A stretch of DNA of 64,000 nt, taken from assembly GCF_018080005.1 (NCBI RefSeq), contig NZ_CP073015.1, forward strand, positions 1,860,001 to 1,924,000, in the 5' to 3' direction. The notes below the pieces were generated by a model. That model saw nothing but the letters and a program-made list of their open reading frames with translations. It did not search any database and was not told the origin of the DNA. The DNA comes from Flavobacterium sp. CS20 (GTDB taxonomy: Bacteria; Bacteroidota; Bacteroidia; Flavobacteriales; Flavobacteriaceae). Of the stretch, positions 19,288-28,813 are shown in pieces. The stretch's first letter is position 1; every line of letters starts with the position of its first letter. The position numbers and the translations under genes were made by a program.

Positions 19288-21984
19288 ATGAAAAATACTT
19301 TCCTAAACGATTTTGTAAAATTCTATTTTAAAAACACCAAAGAACGCCTTAATGATGAACTCATCATTATGCCTAGTAAACGATCAGTCGTTGCTCTTAA
19401 ACAGGCATTTATCAGTAATAAAAAGGCTGTTAGTATTCCAAAAATTATTGATATTGTAAGCTTTATCGAACAAACTTCAGATCTAAAAATTTTAAATCAT
19501 CAAGAATCCATTTTAGAGTTTTATGACATCTATGCCAATCTTAAAAACAAATCCTTAAAAACTGATACTTTTGAAAATTTTTATGCTTGGGCTTCTGTGA
19601 TAATAAGCGATTTTAATGAATTAGACCGAAATTTAGTCGATACCACCAAATTTTTTGAACACCATAAAGCCTTAAAAACCTTAAACTATTTTGGAGTTGA
19701 AAAAACTAAATTAATACAATCTTATATTGCTTTTTGGGAAAGTTTGCCACATTATTATAATTCATTTAAATCTCATCTCCTTAAATCTAACCAAGCATAT
19801 CAAGGTCTAGCTTATCGCAAATGTTTTGAAAATATTTCAGCATTTATATCCAAAAATAATCAACCCATCACATTTTTAGGATTCAATGCTTTAAATAAAG
19901 CCGAAGAGCAAATTTTTGAATATTGTCTTAAAAACACGCCCACCAAAATAATTTGGGATATTGATCAATCTTTTCTTGATGAAAAACAACATCCGTCTAA
20001 TACATTTATTAGTAATTATCAAAAAAAATGGGTGAAGTATAAAAATAAACTTATAGTTTTTAAATCAAATCACTTCTCACAACCAAAAGACATTAATGTG
20101 CTGTCTTCACCCAAACATATCGGTCAAGCTAAAATTGTTTCTGCTATTCTCAACAACTTAGATGAAAATGAAATAGAAAACACCGCCATAGTTTTGAATG
20201 ATGAAGATTTGTTAAATCCCATTTTGAACAGCATCCCAAAATCAATTAAAAATGTGAATATCACAATGGGATTTCCTTTGTCTAAATCTGCCTTATCAAG
20301 TTTTTTTAACACCATAGTGAGTCATCAAAATCATTCTGCAAAAAATATTAGCTATCAGCATTTAAAAAACATACTCAACCATCCTATTTTTAATCAAACC
20401 ACTTATGATGATAGGTTTAAGATATTAAGTCAATTTGAAAAACAAAATCTAATCAACATCGATGTTGATGAGCTATTAAGTTTGAATATTCAAAACAACG
20501 AAATAAAACTTCTTTTAAAAAATTTAAAAAAATACAACAACCCTCAACTTTTTACAAAAAACATACTAAAATTTATAGATGAAATATTTTCTCGTCAAGA
20601 ACATGCAGCAAAAACAGAGTTTGTGGACTATCAAAATTTGTTTTTGAAATTACAATCTATACTTGAAAGCTTTACTGACTTAAATTTTGCATCCTTTACT
20701 CTGCTTTTTCAAAATTTAGAACAATCTGAAAAACTAAACTTTAAAGGCTCAAAATCTAAAGGCTTGCAAATTATGGGAATGTTAGAATCAAGATTGTTAG
20801 ACTTTGATAACGTCATCCTAACTTCTGTGAATGAAGGTATTTTACCAGCTGGTAAAACCGACAACAGCTATATTACATACAATCTAAAAAAACAATACAA
20901 CTTACCAACTCATACTGAAAAAGACGCTATTTATGCTTATCATTTTTTTCGATTAATGCAACGATCAAAAAAATGTTATTTGATATACGACAATGACCAA
21001 TCGGGTTTTAATAAAGGCGAAAAAAGCCGATTTATAAACTATTTACAGATTTTTAAATCACCAAATCATAGATTTACTGAAAATCAGTATTCACTTTCTA
21101 CAAAACTACAACAAAAAGAACCCCTTGAAATTTATAAAACACCAGAAATAATATTGAAACTCAATGAAATCTGTGAAAATGGTCTTTCTCCAACAGCTTT
21201 GACGACTTACGTTTTAAATCCGATATTGTTTTACAAACAATACGTTCTATGCGTTAAAGAAATTGACCAAATCGATGAAGTGATAAATCCTAAAGATTTC
21301 GGAACTGTTATACATCGATGCATAGAAACATTTTATAAAACACCAAACTCAACACTTTCTGAAGATCTTTTGAATGAGATATCAAAAAAAATTCCTGAAA
21401 TATTAACTTTAAACTTCACAAAAATCTATGCTAAAAATGCCCATCATTCTGGACAAAATCTTATACAATTTGAAACTGCTAAAGCTTATTTAAATAGATT
21501 TATCAGCAAAGAAAAACAAGACATAAAAAAAAATACAATTAAAATCATAGAAATTGAAAAATCTATTGAAACACTATTTTATACTGATCATCACCGTGTT
21601 AAGCTCAAAGGACAAATAGATCGTATTGATATATGTGATGACACCTTGCGTATTATAGATTTAAAAACTGGTAATGTAAAACCTAGCGATTTAAAATTTA
21701 ATGATTTTAACCAACTCATTTCAGACTATGATTATGCTAAAGCATTTCAAATTTTGTTTTATACTTTAGTTTATTCTAAAAACTTTGATGTTGAAATTAT
21801 GAAAGCTGGAATAATCAGTTTTAAAAATTTAAACCAATGGTTTATGCCTCTAACCTATGATGGCAAAAATTCAATTGACCAAACAATATTAGATGAATTT
21901 GAAAACTATTTAGCTCAACTTATCGATGAAATATTAAATCCTAATATTCCTTTTAAAGAAAAAGATGTTAATTTTGAGTCATGA
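19288..21984 (+). CDS. addB: PD-(D/E)XK nuclease family protein (AddB-like)
   Basis: The protein is the likely AddB partner of the helicase-nuclease at 13457. I place the start at the ATG 19288 (MKNTFLNDFVKFYFKN, 898 residues). An upstream TTG-initiated extension would read through the terminator stem and is unlikely. The N-terminal part holds the AddB-type inactivated helicase fold (LIIMPSKRSVVALKQAFISN, and VILTSVNEGILPAGKTDNSY in the middle). The C-terminal nuclease domain shows FGTVIHRCIETFY, KGQIDRIDICDDTLRIIDLK and TGNVKPSD. It overlaps recJ by 4 nt (ATGA), so the two repair genes are translationally coupled. Confidence 0.85.
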   Translation: MKNTFLNDFVKFYFKNTKERLNDELIIMPSKRSVVALKQAFISNKKAVSIPKIIDIVSFIEQTSDLKILNHQESILEFYDIYANLKNKSLKTDTFENFYAWASVIISDFNELDRNLVDTTKFFEHHKALKTLNYFGVEKTKLIQSYIAFWESLPHYYNSFKSHLLKSNQAYQGLAYRKCFENISAFISKNNQPITFLGFNALNKAEEQIFEYCLKNTPTKIIWDIDQSFLDEKQHPSNTFISNYQKKWVKYKNKLIVFKSNHFSQPKDINVLSSPKHIGQAKIVSAILNNLDENEIENTAIVLNDEDLLNPILNSIPKSIKNVNITMGFPLSKSALSSFFNTIVSHQNHSAKNISYQHLKNILNHPIFNQTTYDDRFKILSQFEKQNLINIDVDELLSLNIQNNEIKLLLKNLKKYNNPQLFTKNILKFIDEIFSRQEHAAKTEFVDYQNLFLKLQSILESFTDLNFASFTLLFQNLEQSEKLNFKGSKSKGLQIMGMLESRLLDFDNVILTSVNEGILPAGKTDNSYITYNLKKQYNLPTHTEKDAIYAYHFFRLMQRSKKCYLIYDNDQSGFNKGEKSRFINYLQIFKSPNHRFTENQYSLSTKLQQKEPLEIYKTPEIILKLNEICENGLSPTALTTYVLNPILFYKQYVLCVKEIDQIDEVINPKDFGTVIHRCIETFYKTPNSTLSEDLLNEISKKIPEILTLNFTKIYAKNAHHSGQNLIQFETAKAYLNRFISKEKQDIKKNTIKIIEIEKSIETLFYTDHHRVKLKGQIDRIDICDDTLRIIDLKTGNVKPSDLKFNDFNQLISDYDYAKAFQILFYTLVYSKNFDVEIMKAGIISFKNLNQWFMPLTYDGKNSIDQTILDEFENYLAQLIDEILNPNIPFKEKDVNFES

Positions 21985-23690
21985 TTTGGACACCCAAAAC
22001 AACACCTAATACTACAGAAGTTAATGCCCTTGTTGAAGGCTTAAAGGTTTCAAGGTCTATTGCAACTTTATTAGCCCAAAGAGGTATCACAAATTTTGAG
22101 GAAGCTAAAGCTTTTTTTAGACCAGATTTATCTCAATTGCACAATCCTTTTTTAATGAAAGGCATGGAAAATGCCGTTAATAGAATAAATCAAGCTTTTC
22201 AAAACAAAGAAAACATCCTTGTTTATGGCGATTATGACGTTGATGGCACCACTAGTGTAGCTTTGGTTTATAGTTATTTAAAACCTTTTCATAACCAAAC
22301 TAATGCTTACATTCCAGATCGCTACAAAGAAGGCTACGGTCTTTCTATAGCTGGTATTGATTATGCAAAATCAAAAAACATTAGCTTGATCATTTGCTTA
22401 GATTGTGGCATAAAAGCCATAGAAAAAGTGGATTATGCCAATTCTCTCGGTATTGATATCATTATTTGTGATCACCATAGACCAGGTCAAAACATTCCTA
22501 AAGCTATAGCTGTTTTAGACCCCAAACAAAACGATTGCCATTATCCATTTGATGAACTTTGTGGCTGTGGCATTGGATTCAAATTAATTCAAGCTTTACA
22601 TCAAAACGCAAACAAAAATTTTAAAGATTTAATACCATATTTGGATTTAGTAGCAACAGCTATTGGGTCAGATATTGTTCCTATCACTGGCGAAAACAGA
22701 ATCTTGGCTTATCACGGTCTTCAAGTTTTAAATAAAAACCCAAGACCTGGCTTTAAAGCAATTATGAACATTGCCAAAAAAGATGAGTTGACTATTACAG
22801 ATGTCGTTTTTATCATAGGTCCGCGTATCAATCTTGCAGGCAGAATGGAACACGGTTTACACGCTGTAAATTTGTTGACAGAAACCGATTTGGTAGAAGC
22901 TCAAGAAAAGGCGAAAACCATTAATGATTATAACTTAGAACGACGCTATACTGACAAAACTATCACTGAAGAAGCCTTAGAACAAATTAAATACTTAAAA
23001 GAAGAAGACCGAAAAACTACAGTGGTTTATCACGAGTCTTGGCATAAAGGTGTGATAGGCATTGTAGCCTCTCGACTTACCGAAACCTATTACAGACCAA
23101 CTTTAGTCTTTACAAAAAGTGGCGACTATTTATCAGCTTCTGCAAGATCTGTTTATGGTTTTGATATTTACAACGCACTCGAAGCCAGCTCAGAATTTAT
23201 AGAACAATTTGGAGGACATAAATACGCCGCAGGTCTAACCATAAAAGAAGAAAACTACAAAATCTTTAAGCAAAAATTTAACGACGTGGTTTCAGAGCAA
23301 ATTGAAGATCATCAACTTATCAAGCGACTGGTCTATGATATTGAACTTGATTTAAAAGATATTACCCCAAAATTTTTTAGAATTATCAAACAATTTGCAC
23401 CATTTGGTCCAGGAAATATGAAACCTGTTTTTAGATTTAATGGTTTACAAGATACTGGTTTTGCAAAAGCTGTTGGAAAAGAAAAGGAACATCTAAAATG
23501 TAAATTGTTTAAAAACAAAAACCCTTTTAAAATTGATGGTATAGGTTTTAATTTAGGACAAAAATTAAAATATTTAAATCAAAAATCAAAAGTTGATGTA
23601 CTCGCAACAATAGATGAAAATGAGTGGAATAATCAAATAAGTTTACAGCTCAAAATCAAAGATTTAAAACCACATACCCAAAATGCTTAA
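21981..23690 (+). CDS. recJ: Single-stranded-DNA-specific exonuclease RecJ
   Basis: The 569-residue 5'-3' ssDNA exonuclease acts in recombination and repair. DHH-family motifs are visible: NILVYGDYDVDGTTSVALVY (motif I), CLDCGIKA (II), IIICDHHRPGQ (III) and LVATAIGSDIVPITGENR (IV). The DHHA1 region has VIGIVASRLTE and FGGHKYAAGLTI. Length is normal. The start overlaps addB by 4 nt. The downstream LysE gene begins 39 nt after the stop. Confidence 0.96.
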   Translation: MIWTPKTTPNTTEVNALVEGLKVSRSIATLLAQRGITNFEEAKAFFRPDLSQLHNPFLMKGMENAVNRINQAFQNKENILVYGDYDVDGTTSVALVYSYLKPFHNQTNAYIPDRYKEGYGLSIAGIDYAKSKNISLIICLDCGIKAIEKVDYANSLGIDIIICDHHRPGQNIPKAIAVLDPKQNDCHYPFDELCGCGIGFKLIQALHQNANKNFKDLIPYLDLVATAIGSDIVPITGENRILAYHGLQVLNKNPRPGFKAIMNIAKKDELTITDVVFIIGPRINLAGRMEHGLHAVNLLTETDLVEAQEKAKTINDYNLERRYTDKTITEEALEQIKYLKEEDRKTTVVYHESWHKGVIGIVASRLTETYYRPTLVFTKSGDYLSASARSVYGFDIYNALEASSEFIEQFGGHKYAAGLTIKEENYKIFKQKFNDVVSEQIEDHQLIKRLVYDIELDLKDITPKFFRIIKQFAPFGPGNMKPVFRFNGLQDTGFAKAVGKEKEHLKCKLFKNKNPFKIDGIGFNLGQKLKYLNQKSKVDVLATIDENEWNNQISLQLKIKDLKPHTQNA

Positions 23691-23729
23691 TCAAAAATCA
23701 GTAATTTCGTTTTAGAAAAAGTTTGATTT

Positions 23730-24425
23730 ATGCTTGAAGATATTTTTTCAGCCATTCCCTTAGGATTATTTTTAGCATTTATGCTTGGTCCTGTTTTTTT
23801 TGTGTTATTAGAAACCGGCGCAATAAAAGGTTTTAGGGCGACTTTATCTTTTGATATTGGCGTATTGATAGCCGATGCTTTCTTTCTAATCATAGCTTAT
23901 TTTGGCACCAATCCTTTACTAAACAGACTAAAAGACGACCCAGCACTTTACATTTTTGGCGGAACGGTTTTGCTGACCTATGGCATCATCACATTTATAA
24001 AAATTAGACGCACAACAATAACACCTGCAACTTTTGAATTCCAAAAGCTCAAAAACAGCGACTATATTCACATTGCAGTCAAAGGATTTTTGCTCAATTT
24101 TATCAATATTGGGGTTTTAGGGTTTTGGCTTGGCTTAATCATTATTTTTGGACCAAGTCTTGATATGCGACCCTTTAGATTGATCACGTTTTTTTCTACA
24201 ATTTTGATAACTTACTTAGTCGTTGATATTTTTAAAATTTTACTGGCTAAAACTTTAAAACACAAACTCACACCAACTCGAATTGCAGTTTCTAAAAAAA
24301 TTATAAGTATCCTTATTATTACTTTTGGGGTTATTCTTGTTTTAAGAGGCATCGTCCCAAAGCAAGTTTCAATAATAGAGCAAGAAGTAGAAGACAGAAT
24401 TCATATAGAAACAGATTCTTTATAA
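23730..24425 (+). CDS. LysE family translocator
   Basis: The 231-residue protein has six hydrophobic helices and the LysE/RhtB opening PLGLFLAFMLGPVFFVLLET. The second half includes VKGFLLNFINIGVLGFWLGL. This family exports amino acids or related metabolites across the inner membrane, but the substrate cannot be told. It follows recJ closely but has no clear functional tie to it. The C-terminal tail after the last helix is short and acidic. Confidence 0.87.
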   Translation: MLEDIFSAIPLGLFLAFMLGPVFFVLLETGAIKGFRATLSFDIGVLIADAFFLIIAYFGTNPLLNRLKDDPALYIFGGTVLLTYGIITFIKIRRTTITPATFEFQKLKNSDYIHIAVKGFLLNFINIGVLGFWLGLIIIFGPSLDMRPFRLITFFSTILITYLVVDIFKILLAKTLKHKLTPTRIAVSKKIISILIITFGVILVLRGIVPKQVSIIEQEVEDRIHIETDSL

Positions 24426-24574
24426 AAGCAAATTTAGATAAAAGTAACTTAATCTATTGTTTCTATCAGTTTATGGTAGATACTTTCGTATTAGTTGTAG
24501 TATTTTTGTTATTTTAGTTTTAATTTAAAACCTTATCAAACTTTTAAAATTTATTTGCAGTTAATAGTTTTTTT

Positions 24575-25735
24575 ATGACAATTCATCAACGCCTAAATTT
24601 TTTCATAAAAACCCGACAACACACCGAAAAAATCTGTAAACCTTTAAAAACAGAAGATTACGTTGTGCAAACCGTCGTTGATGTCTCGCCACCAAAATGG
24701 CATCTCGGCCATACCACTTGGTTTTTTGAAGAGTTTGTTTTAAAAACTCATCTTAATAATTATCAAATATTTCACCACGATTTTGCCTTTGTTTTTAATT
24801 CTTACTACGAAAGTGTAGGCGATAAAGTGATGAGAACCAACCGTGGTAATCTTTCCAGACCAAGTGTTGATAAAATCTATGACTATCGTAAATATGTCAA
24901 CAAACATATGCAGCAATTGCTCGATTCACCTATTGATGATGAGTTGTGGAAAGTTATAGAAATTGGCATTCATCACGAAAAACAACATCAAGAACTCTTA
25001 CTGACCGATATTAAATATATCCTTGGTCATAACCCGTTGTTTCCTGTTTATGACGAAACATTTAAAGAATTAAAAATTGAAACACAAAACCAAAACTGGA
25101 TTGACATCAAAGAAGGTTTGTATGAAATTGGTCATAATAGCGACAGTTTTTGTTATGATAATGAGTTGGGGCGACACCAAGTTTATCTTGAAGATTTTAA
25201 AATCAGTAATCGTTTGGTGACCAATGCAGAATATTTAGAATTTATTGAAGATGGTGGCTACGATCAAGTTTTGCTTTGGCATGCCGAAGCTTGGGACTGG
25301 CTTCAACAAAACGATATTGCATCTCCAAAATATTGGCATTTCATCGATGGACAATGGATGAGATACAGTTTATCTGGATTACAAAAACTTAATTTGAAAG
25401 AACCATTAAGCCATATTTCTTACTACGAAGCATTCGCCTTTGCACAATGGAAAGCTATGCGTTTACCAACTGAGTTTGAATGGGAAGTTGCCCAAGCTCA
25501 CTTTGATTGGGGACAAGCTTGGGAATGGACAGAAAGTGCTTATCTGCCTTATCCTAAATACCAAAAAGCAGAAGGTGCTTTGGGCGAATATAATGGCAAA
25601 TTTATGGTCAACCAAAAAGTGCTGAGAGGAAAATCTATTGCAACACCACCACAACATAGCAGGTCAAGCTATCGCAATTTTTTTCACCCGCAACTCAGAT
25701 GGCAGTTTAATGCTGTGAGGTTAGTAAAATCATAA
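24575..25735 (+). CDS. egtB: Ergothioneine biosynthesis protein EgtB
   Basis: The 386-residue enzyme is a non-haem iron sulfoxide synthase that joins a thiol (gamma-glutamylcysteine or cysteine) to hercynine using O2. The N-terminal DinB-like domain has WHLGHTTWFFE (His46) and HHEKQHQE (His134, His138), which together give the three-His iron site. The C-terminal FGE/sulfatase-modifying-like domain shows RLPTEFEWEVAQA, WEWTESAYLPYP and RGKSIATPPQHSRSSYRNFF. Length fits EgtB rather than the longer OvoA. egtD follows after 21 nt, which supports the assignment. No egtA, egtC or egtE is in the window. Confidence 0.92.
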   Translation: MTIHQRLNFFIKTRQHTEKICKPLKTEDYVVQTVVDVSPPKWHLGHTTWFFEEFVLKTHLNNYQIFHHDFAFVFNSYYESVGDKVMRTNRGNLSRPSVDKIYDYRKYVNKHMQQLLDSPIDDELWKVIEIGIHHEKQHQELLLTDIKYILGHNPLFPVYDETFKELKIETQNQNWIDIKEGLYEIGHNSDSFCYDNELGRHQVYLEDFKISNRLVTNAEYLEFIEDGGYDQVLLWHAEAWDWLQQNDIASPKYWHFIDGQWMRYSLSGLQKLNLKEPLSHISYYEAFAFAQWKAMRLPTEFEWEVAQAHFDWGQAWEWTESAYLPYPKYQKAEGALGEYNGKFMVNQKVLRGKSIATPPQHSRSSYRNFFHPQLRWQFNAVRLVKS

Positions 25736-25756
25736 CGACACAAGGTAAAAATTTAT

Positions 25757-26713
25757 ATGAAAAAGATACAAACGCAATTTGAAAAAGACGTCATCAAAGG
25801 TTTAACAGATTACCCGAAACATTTACCGTCAAAATATATTTATGACCAACGTGGCGATAAGCTATTTCAAGAGATCATGGCGATGCCAGAATATTATCTC
25901 ACCAACTGCGAGTTTGATATACTGAGTTTACATAAAACTGAAATTTGCGAAGCTTTTTCTCACGACAAAGGCTTCGACCTCATCGAACTCGGAGCTGGAG
26001 ATGGCAAAAAAACCAAAATTCTTTTAAAAGAATTGGTAGCCAAAAATTATGATTTTGATTATCTCCCTATCGATATCAGTCAAAATGTGTTAGACGAATT
26101 GACTGCGACTCTAAAACACGAAATTCCAGAAGCCAAAGTTCAAGCCAAACAAGGAACTTATTTTGATGTGCTCTCTGAATTAGACCAATACCGCGACCGT
26201 AAAAAAGTGATTTTATTTCTCGGCTCTAATATTGGCAATTTGTTGCATAAAGATGCTATTGAATTTTTAAAAAAAATACAAGAGAATATGCACGATGATG
26301 ATGTTTTATTTATGGGATTTGATCAAAAAAAACACCCGCAAACTATTCTGAATGCCTATAATGACGATACAAAAATCACCGAACAATTCAATAAAAACAT
26401 TCTAAGGCGTATCAATCGTGAGTTTGATGCCAACTTTGATTTAGATCAATTTATGCAATGGGAAACTTATAACCCAGAAACAGGAACGGCTTTAAGCTAT
26501 TTGGTCAGCTTAAAAGAACAATTTGTCAATATCAACAATCTCGACTTAAATATTAAGTTTGACGCTTGGGAAAGTATTCACGTTGAAATTTCACAAAAAT
26601 ACGACGATGCCGTTGTAGAATGGCTATCCGCACAATCTGGCTTAAAACCCATAAAAACTTTTTTAGACCAAAAAGGTTATTACAAAAACTATATTTTTAA
26701 GGCAACGAAATAG
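25757..26713 (+). CDS. egtD: L-histidine N(alpha)-methyltransferase EgtD
   Basis: The 318-residue SAM-dependent enzyme trimethylates histidine to hercynine, the first step of ergothioneine synthesis. Visible motifs are LPSKYIYDQRGDKLFQEIMA with PEYYLTNCEFDIL, the SAM loop LIELGAGDGKKTKILL, VILFLGSNIGNLL and the C-terminal region with WESIHVEISQKYDD. Length and order are typical of EgtD. It forms a two-gene operon with egtB. A restriction-modification pair follows. Confidence 0.93.
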   Translation: MKKIQTQFEKDVIKGLTDYPKHLPSKYIYDQRGDKLFQEIMAMPEYYLTNCEFDILSLHKTEICEAFSHDKGFDLIELGAGDGKKTKILLKELVAKNYDFDYLPIDISQNVLDELTATLKHEIPEAKVQAKQGTYFDVLSELDQYRDRKKVILFLGSNIGNLLHKDAIEFLKKIQENMHDDDVLFMGFDQKKHPQTILNAYNDDTKITEQFNKNILRRINREFDANFDLDQFMQWETYNPETGTALSYLVSLKEQFVNINNLDLNIKFDAWESIHVEISQKYDDAVVEWLSAQSGLKPIKTFLDQKGYYKNYIFKATK

Positions 26714-26760
26714 GGGGATAATTTATTTTTAAAAAACCCCAAAAAATATATTTAAAAGAT

Positions 26761-26800
26761 TAAATTTGTAACCATTGTATAAGCTTTAATAAGATGGTTA
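26761..26800 (+). promoter_or_regulatory. Methyltransferase promoter -7 element and inverted repeat over the start codon
   Basis: TAAATTTG at 26761-26768 matches the Bacteroidota -7 element, but no good TTTG -33 partner is visible. Directly after it, TAACCAT (26769-26775) and ATGGTTA (26794-26800) form a perfect 7-bp inverted repeat with an 18-nt spacer. The right arm contains the methyltransferase ATG. It could be an operator for the HTH domain of the methyltransferase or an RNA hairpin that hides the start. This is inference. Confidence 0.4.
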
Positions 26801-28038
26801 TAAAAGATTATTATTCACTTAATGAAACTGCTAAAATTGTTGGTAAAAGTAAAACCACATTAAGACGTTGGGATAAAGAAGGTATTCTTAACGCAGTTAG
26901 AGAGCCAGTTTCCAATTATAGAATGTATAAAAAAACAGATGTCCAAAACCTTCTCGGACAACTGTTTGATGAAATTGAAAACGAAACTGTTTCAAACTAC
27001 ACTGAAGCTGATAATCAATACAAAGTTTTAGAATTATTTGCTGGCGCTGGTGGTTTGGCTTTAGGACTTGAAAGAGCGGGTTTAAAGTGTGCGACTTTAA
27101 ATGAAATCGACAAATGGGCTTGTCAAACCCTTAGGCAAAACAGACCAAGTTGGGAAGTCTATGAAGGTGATATTAAAAACTACGGTTTTGATGATTTAAA
27201 AAACAAAATAGACGTGGTTACAGGTGGTTTTCCTTGTCAAGCTTTTAGCTATGCAGGGAAAAAATTAGGACTTAAAGATGCAAGAGGAACTTTGTTTTAT
27301 GAATTTGCAAGAATTGTCAATAATCTTAAACCAGCCATTTGTATAGGCGAAAATGTTCGGGGACTTTTAAGTCACGACAAAGGCAATACACTTCAGGGTA
27401 TGATATCTATTTTAGACGAAATCGGATATAATGTTGTTCCTGTTCAAGTTTTAAAAGCTGTTCAATATCGAGTGCCTCAAAAACGAGAAAGGTTAATTAT
27501 GGTTGGTATAAGAAAAGATATTGATGTTGAATACAGATATCCTAAACCACATCATAAAACGTATACACTAAAAGATGCCTTAAAAAAAAGCGACTTATTT
27601 AGCTGTGACGTTCCAAAATCTGACGGAGCAAAATATCCCGAGCACAAGAAAAAAGTATTAGACTTAATTCCACCAAAAGGTTACTGGAGAGATTTGCCCT
27701 TAGATTTGCAAAAGTCGTATATGGGTAAAAGTTTTTATCTTGGTGGTGGCAAAACAGGAATGGCAAGGAGAATAGGTTGGGATGAACCGTCATTAACCTT
27801 GACTTGTTGTCCTGCCCAGAAACAAACAGAAAGATGTCATCCAGATGAAACCAGACCTTTTACGGTTAGAGAATACGCTCGAATTCAAACTTTTCCAGAT
27901 CAATGGGAATTTGCAGGCTCTACTGCTCAACAATATAAACAAATCGGAAATGCCGTTCCAGTCAATCTTGCGGAAGAATTAGGATATACTATTATTAAGT
28001 TTTTGAATACATACTATAAATCATTAAAACCTGAATAG
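26794..28038 (+). CDS. DNA (cytosine-5-)-methyltransferase with N-terminal MerR-like HTH domain
   Basis: The 414-residue modification enzyme has an N-terminal HTH (YSLNETAKIVGKSKTTLRRW, residues about 6-50, with DKEGIL) and then a complete C5-methyltransferase: motif I LELFAGAGGLALGLERAG, motif IV GGFPCQAFSYAG with the catalytic Cys, motif VI GENVRGLL, motif VIII PQKRERLIMVG and motif X QIGNAVPVNLAEELG. The target-recognition segment contains TLTCCPAQKQTERCHPDE. The partner at 28014 resembles Eco47II/Sau96I nucleases, so GGNCC methylation is the likely specificity. The HTH may repress its own gene. The 3' end overlaps the endonuclease gene by 25 bp. Confidence 0.93.
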   Translation: MVIKDYYSLNETAKIVGKSKTTLRRWDKEGILNAVREPVSNYRMYKKTDVQNLLGQLFDEIENETVSNYTEADNQYKVLELFAGAGGLALGLERAGLKCATLNEIDKWACQTLRQNRPSWEVYEGDIKNYGFDDLKNKIDVVTGGFPCQAFSYAGKKLGLKDARGTLFYEFARIVNNLKPAICIGENVRGLLSHDKGNTLQGMISILDEIGYNVVPVQVLKAVQYRVPQKRERLIMVGIRKDIDVEYRYPKPHHKTYTLKDALKKSDLFSCDVPKSDGAKYPEHKKKVLDLIPPKGYWRDLPLDLQKSYMGKSFYLGGGKTGMARRIGWDEPSLTLTCCPAQKQTERCHPDETRPFTVREYARIQTFPDQWEFAGSTAQQYKQIGNAVPVNLAEELGYTIIKFLNTYYKSLKPE

Positions 28039-28775
28039 TATCCATAATTTTCTGATGTTATTTGGTTTAATATTGAACGTTTAGATATTTTAATGTCATT
28101 TTCAATTTCTTCTAATGCAGAGTTTTCTGATTGCGTTTCTTTTGATTTTAAATGATTTAAATAGTCATCAATAGCTATAGGTAAAATTTTATATAAGTCA
28201 AAAAATGCCGTTTTGTTACCAGTTAATAATTCATAAAATTGATCTCCAGAAATTTTATAAACTCTACTATGGCTATATTCTTTTCCGTTAATGTCACCTT
28301 TCCAATGCTCATTAAAACTACTTTTAGCTAAAATTTGAACCCAATAACATTTTGCCTTTTTATAGTCATCTGCATATCTGGATAATTTTTGAAATAAAGC
28401 TTCAGACGAACTACTATTCATTGTGTTGTGTTTATTTTTGATGTCAGCAAAAAGTGTATTATCTTTTGCTTTTATATCAAATCCACTTAGTTTGCCAAGC
28501 TCATATCCCTTTATACCACTAAGTATATTTTCGTGAAAAGTACCAATCGAATTATTAATAGATTTATCAATTTGTCTTAAAATTTCATTTTCAATAAGGG
28601 TTTTCTCATTAAGTTTATTGAACTTACTATCAAAAGTTAATTTGATGGTATCAATTTTATTGTTGTAGAATTTCTTTTTTGTAACTTTTTTCTTTGCTTT
28701 TAAATATGAATGATGCAACTCTTTGATACAATAAAACAAGTGTTCATCTGAAATAAAATCAACATAGTTTTGCAT
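28014..28775 (-). CDS. Type II restriction endonuclease, Eco47II/Sau96I-like
   Basis: The 253-residue protein has the strongly conserved core of the RE_Eco47II family: SIGTFHENILSGIKGYE, FADIKNKHNTMNSSSSEALF (residues about 128-147) and CYWVQILAKSSFNEHWKG. The D-x(n)-(D)-x-K arrangement in GFDIKAKDNTLFADIKNK is a plausible PD-(D/E)XK active site. Known members cut GGNCC, so that is the inferred target. It faces the cytosine methyltransferase tail to tail with a 25-bp overlap, which confirms a complete R-M system. Codon and base usage look like the neighbours, so transfer, if any, is not recent by this crude view. Confidence 0.85.
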   Translation of the reverse strand: MQNYVDFISDEHLFYCIKELHHSYLKAKKKVTKKKFYNNKIDTIKLTFDSKFNKLNEKTLIENEILRQIDKSINNSIGTFHENILSGIKGYELGKLSGFDIKAKDNTLFADIKNKHNTMNSSSSEALFQKLSRYADDYKKAKCYWVQILAKSSFNEHWKGDINGKEYSHSRVYKISGDQFYELLTGNKTAFFDLYKILPIAIDDYLNHLKSKETQSENSALEEIENDIKISKRSILNQITSENYGYYSGFNDL

Positions 28776-28813
28776 AAGTAAATTTTTAAGTATTTAAATT
28801 TAATCAAACTTTT

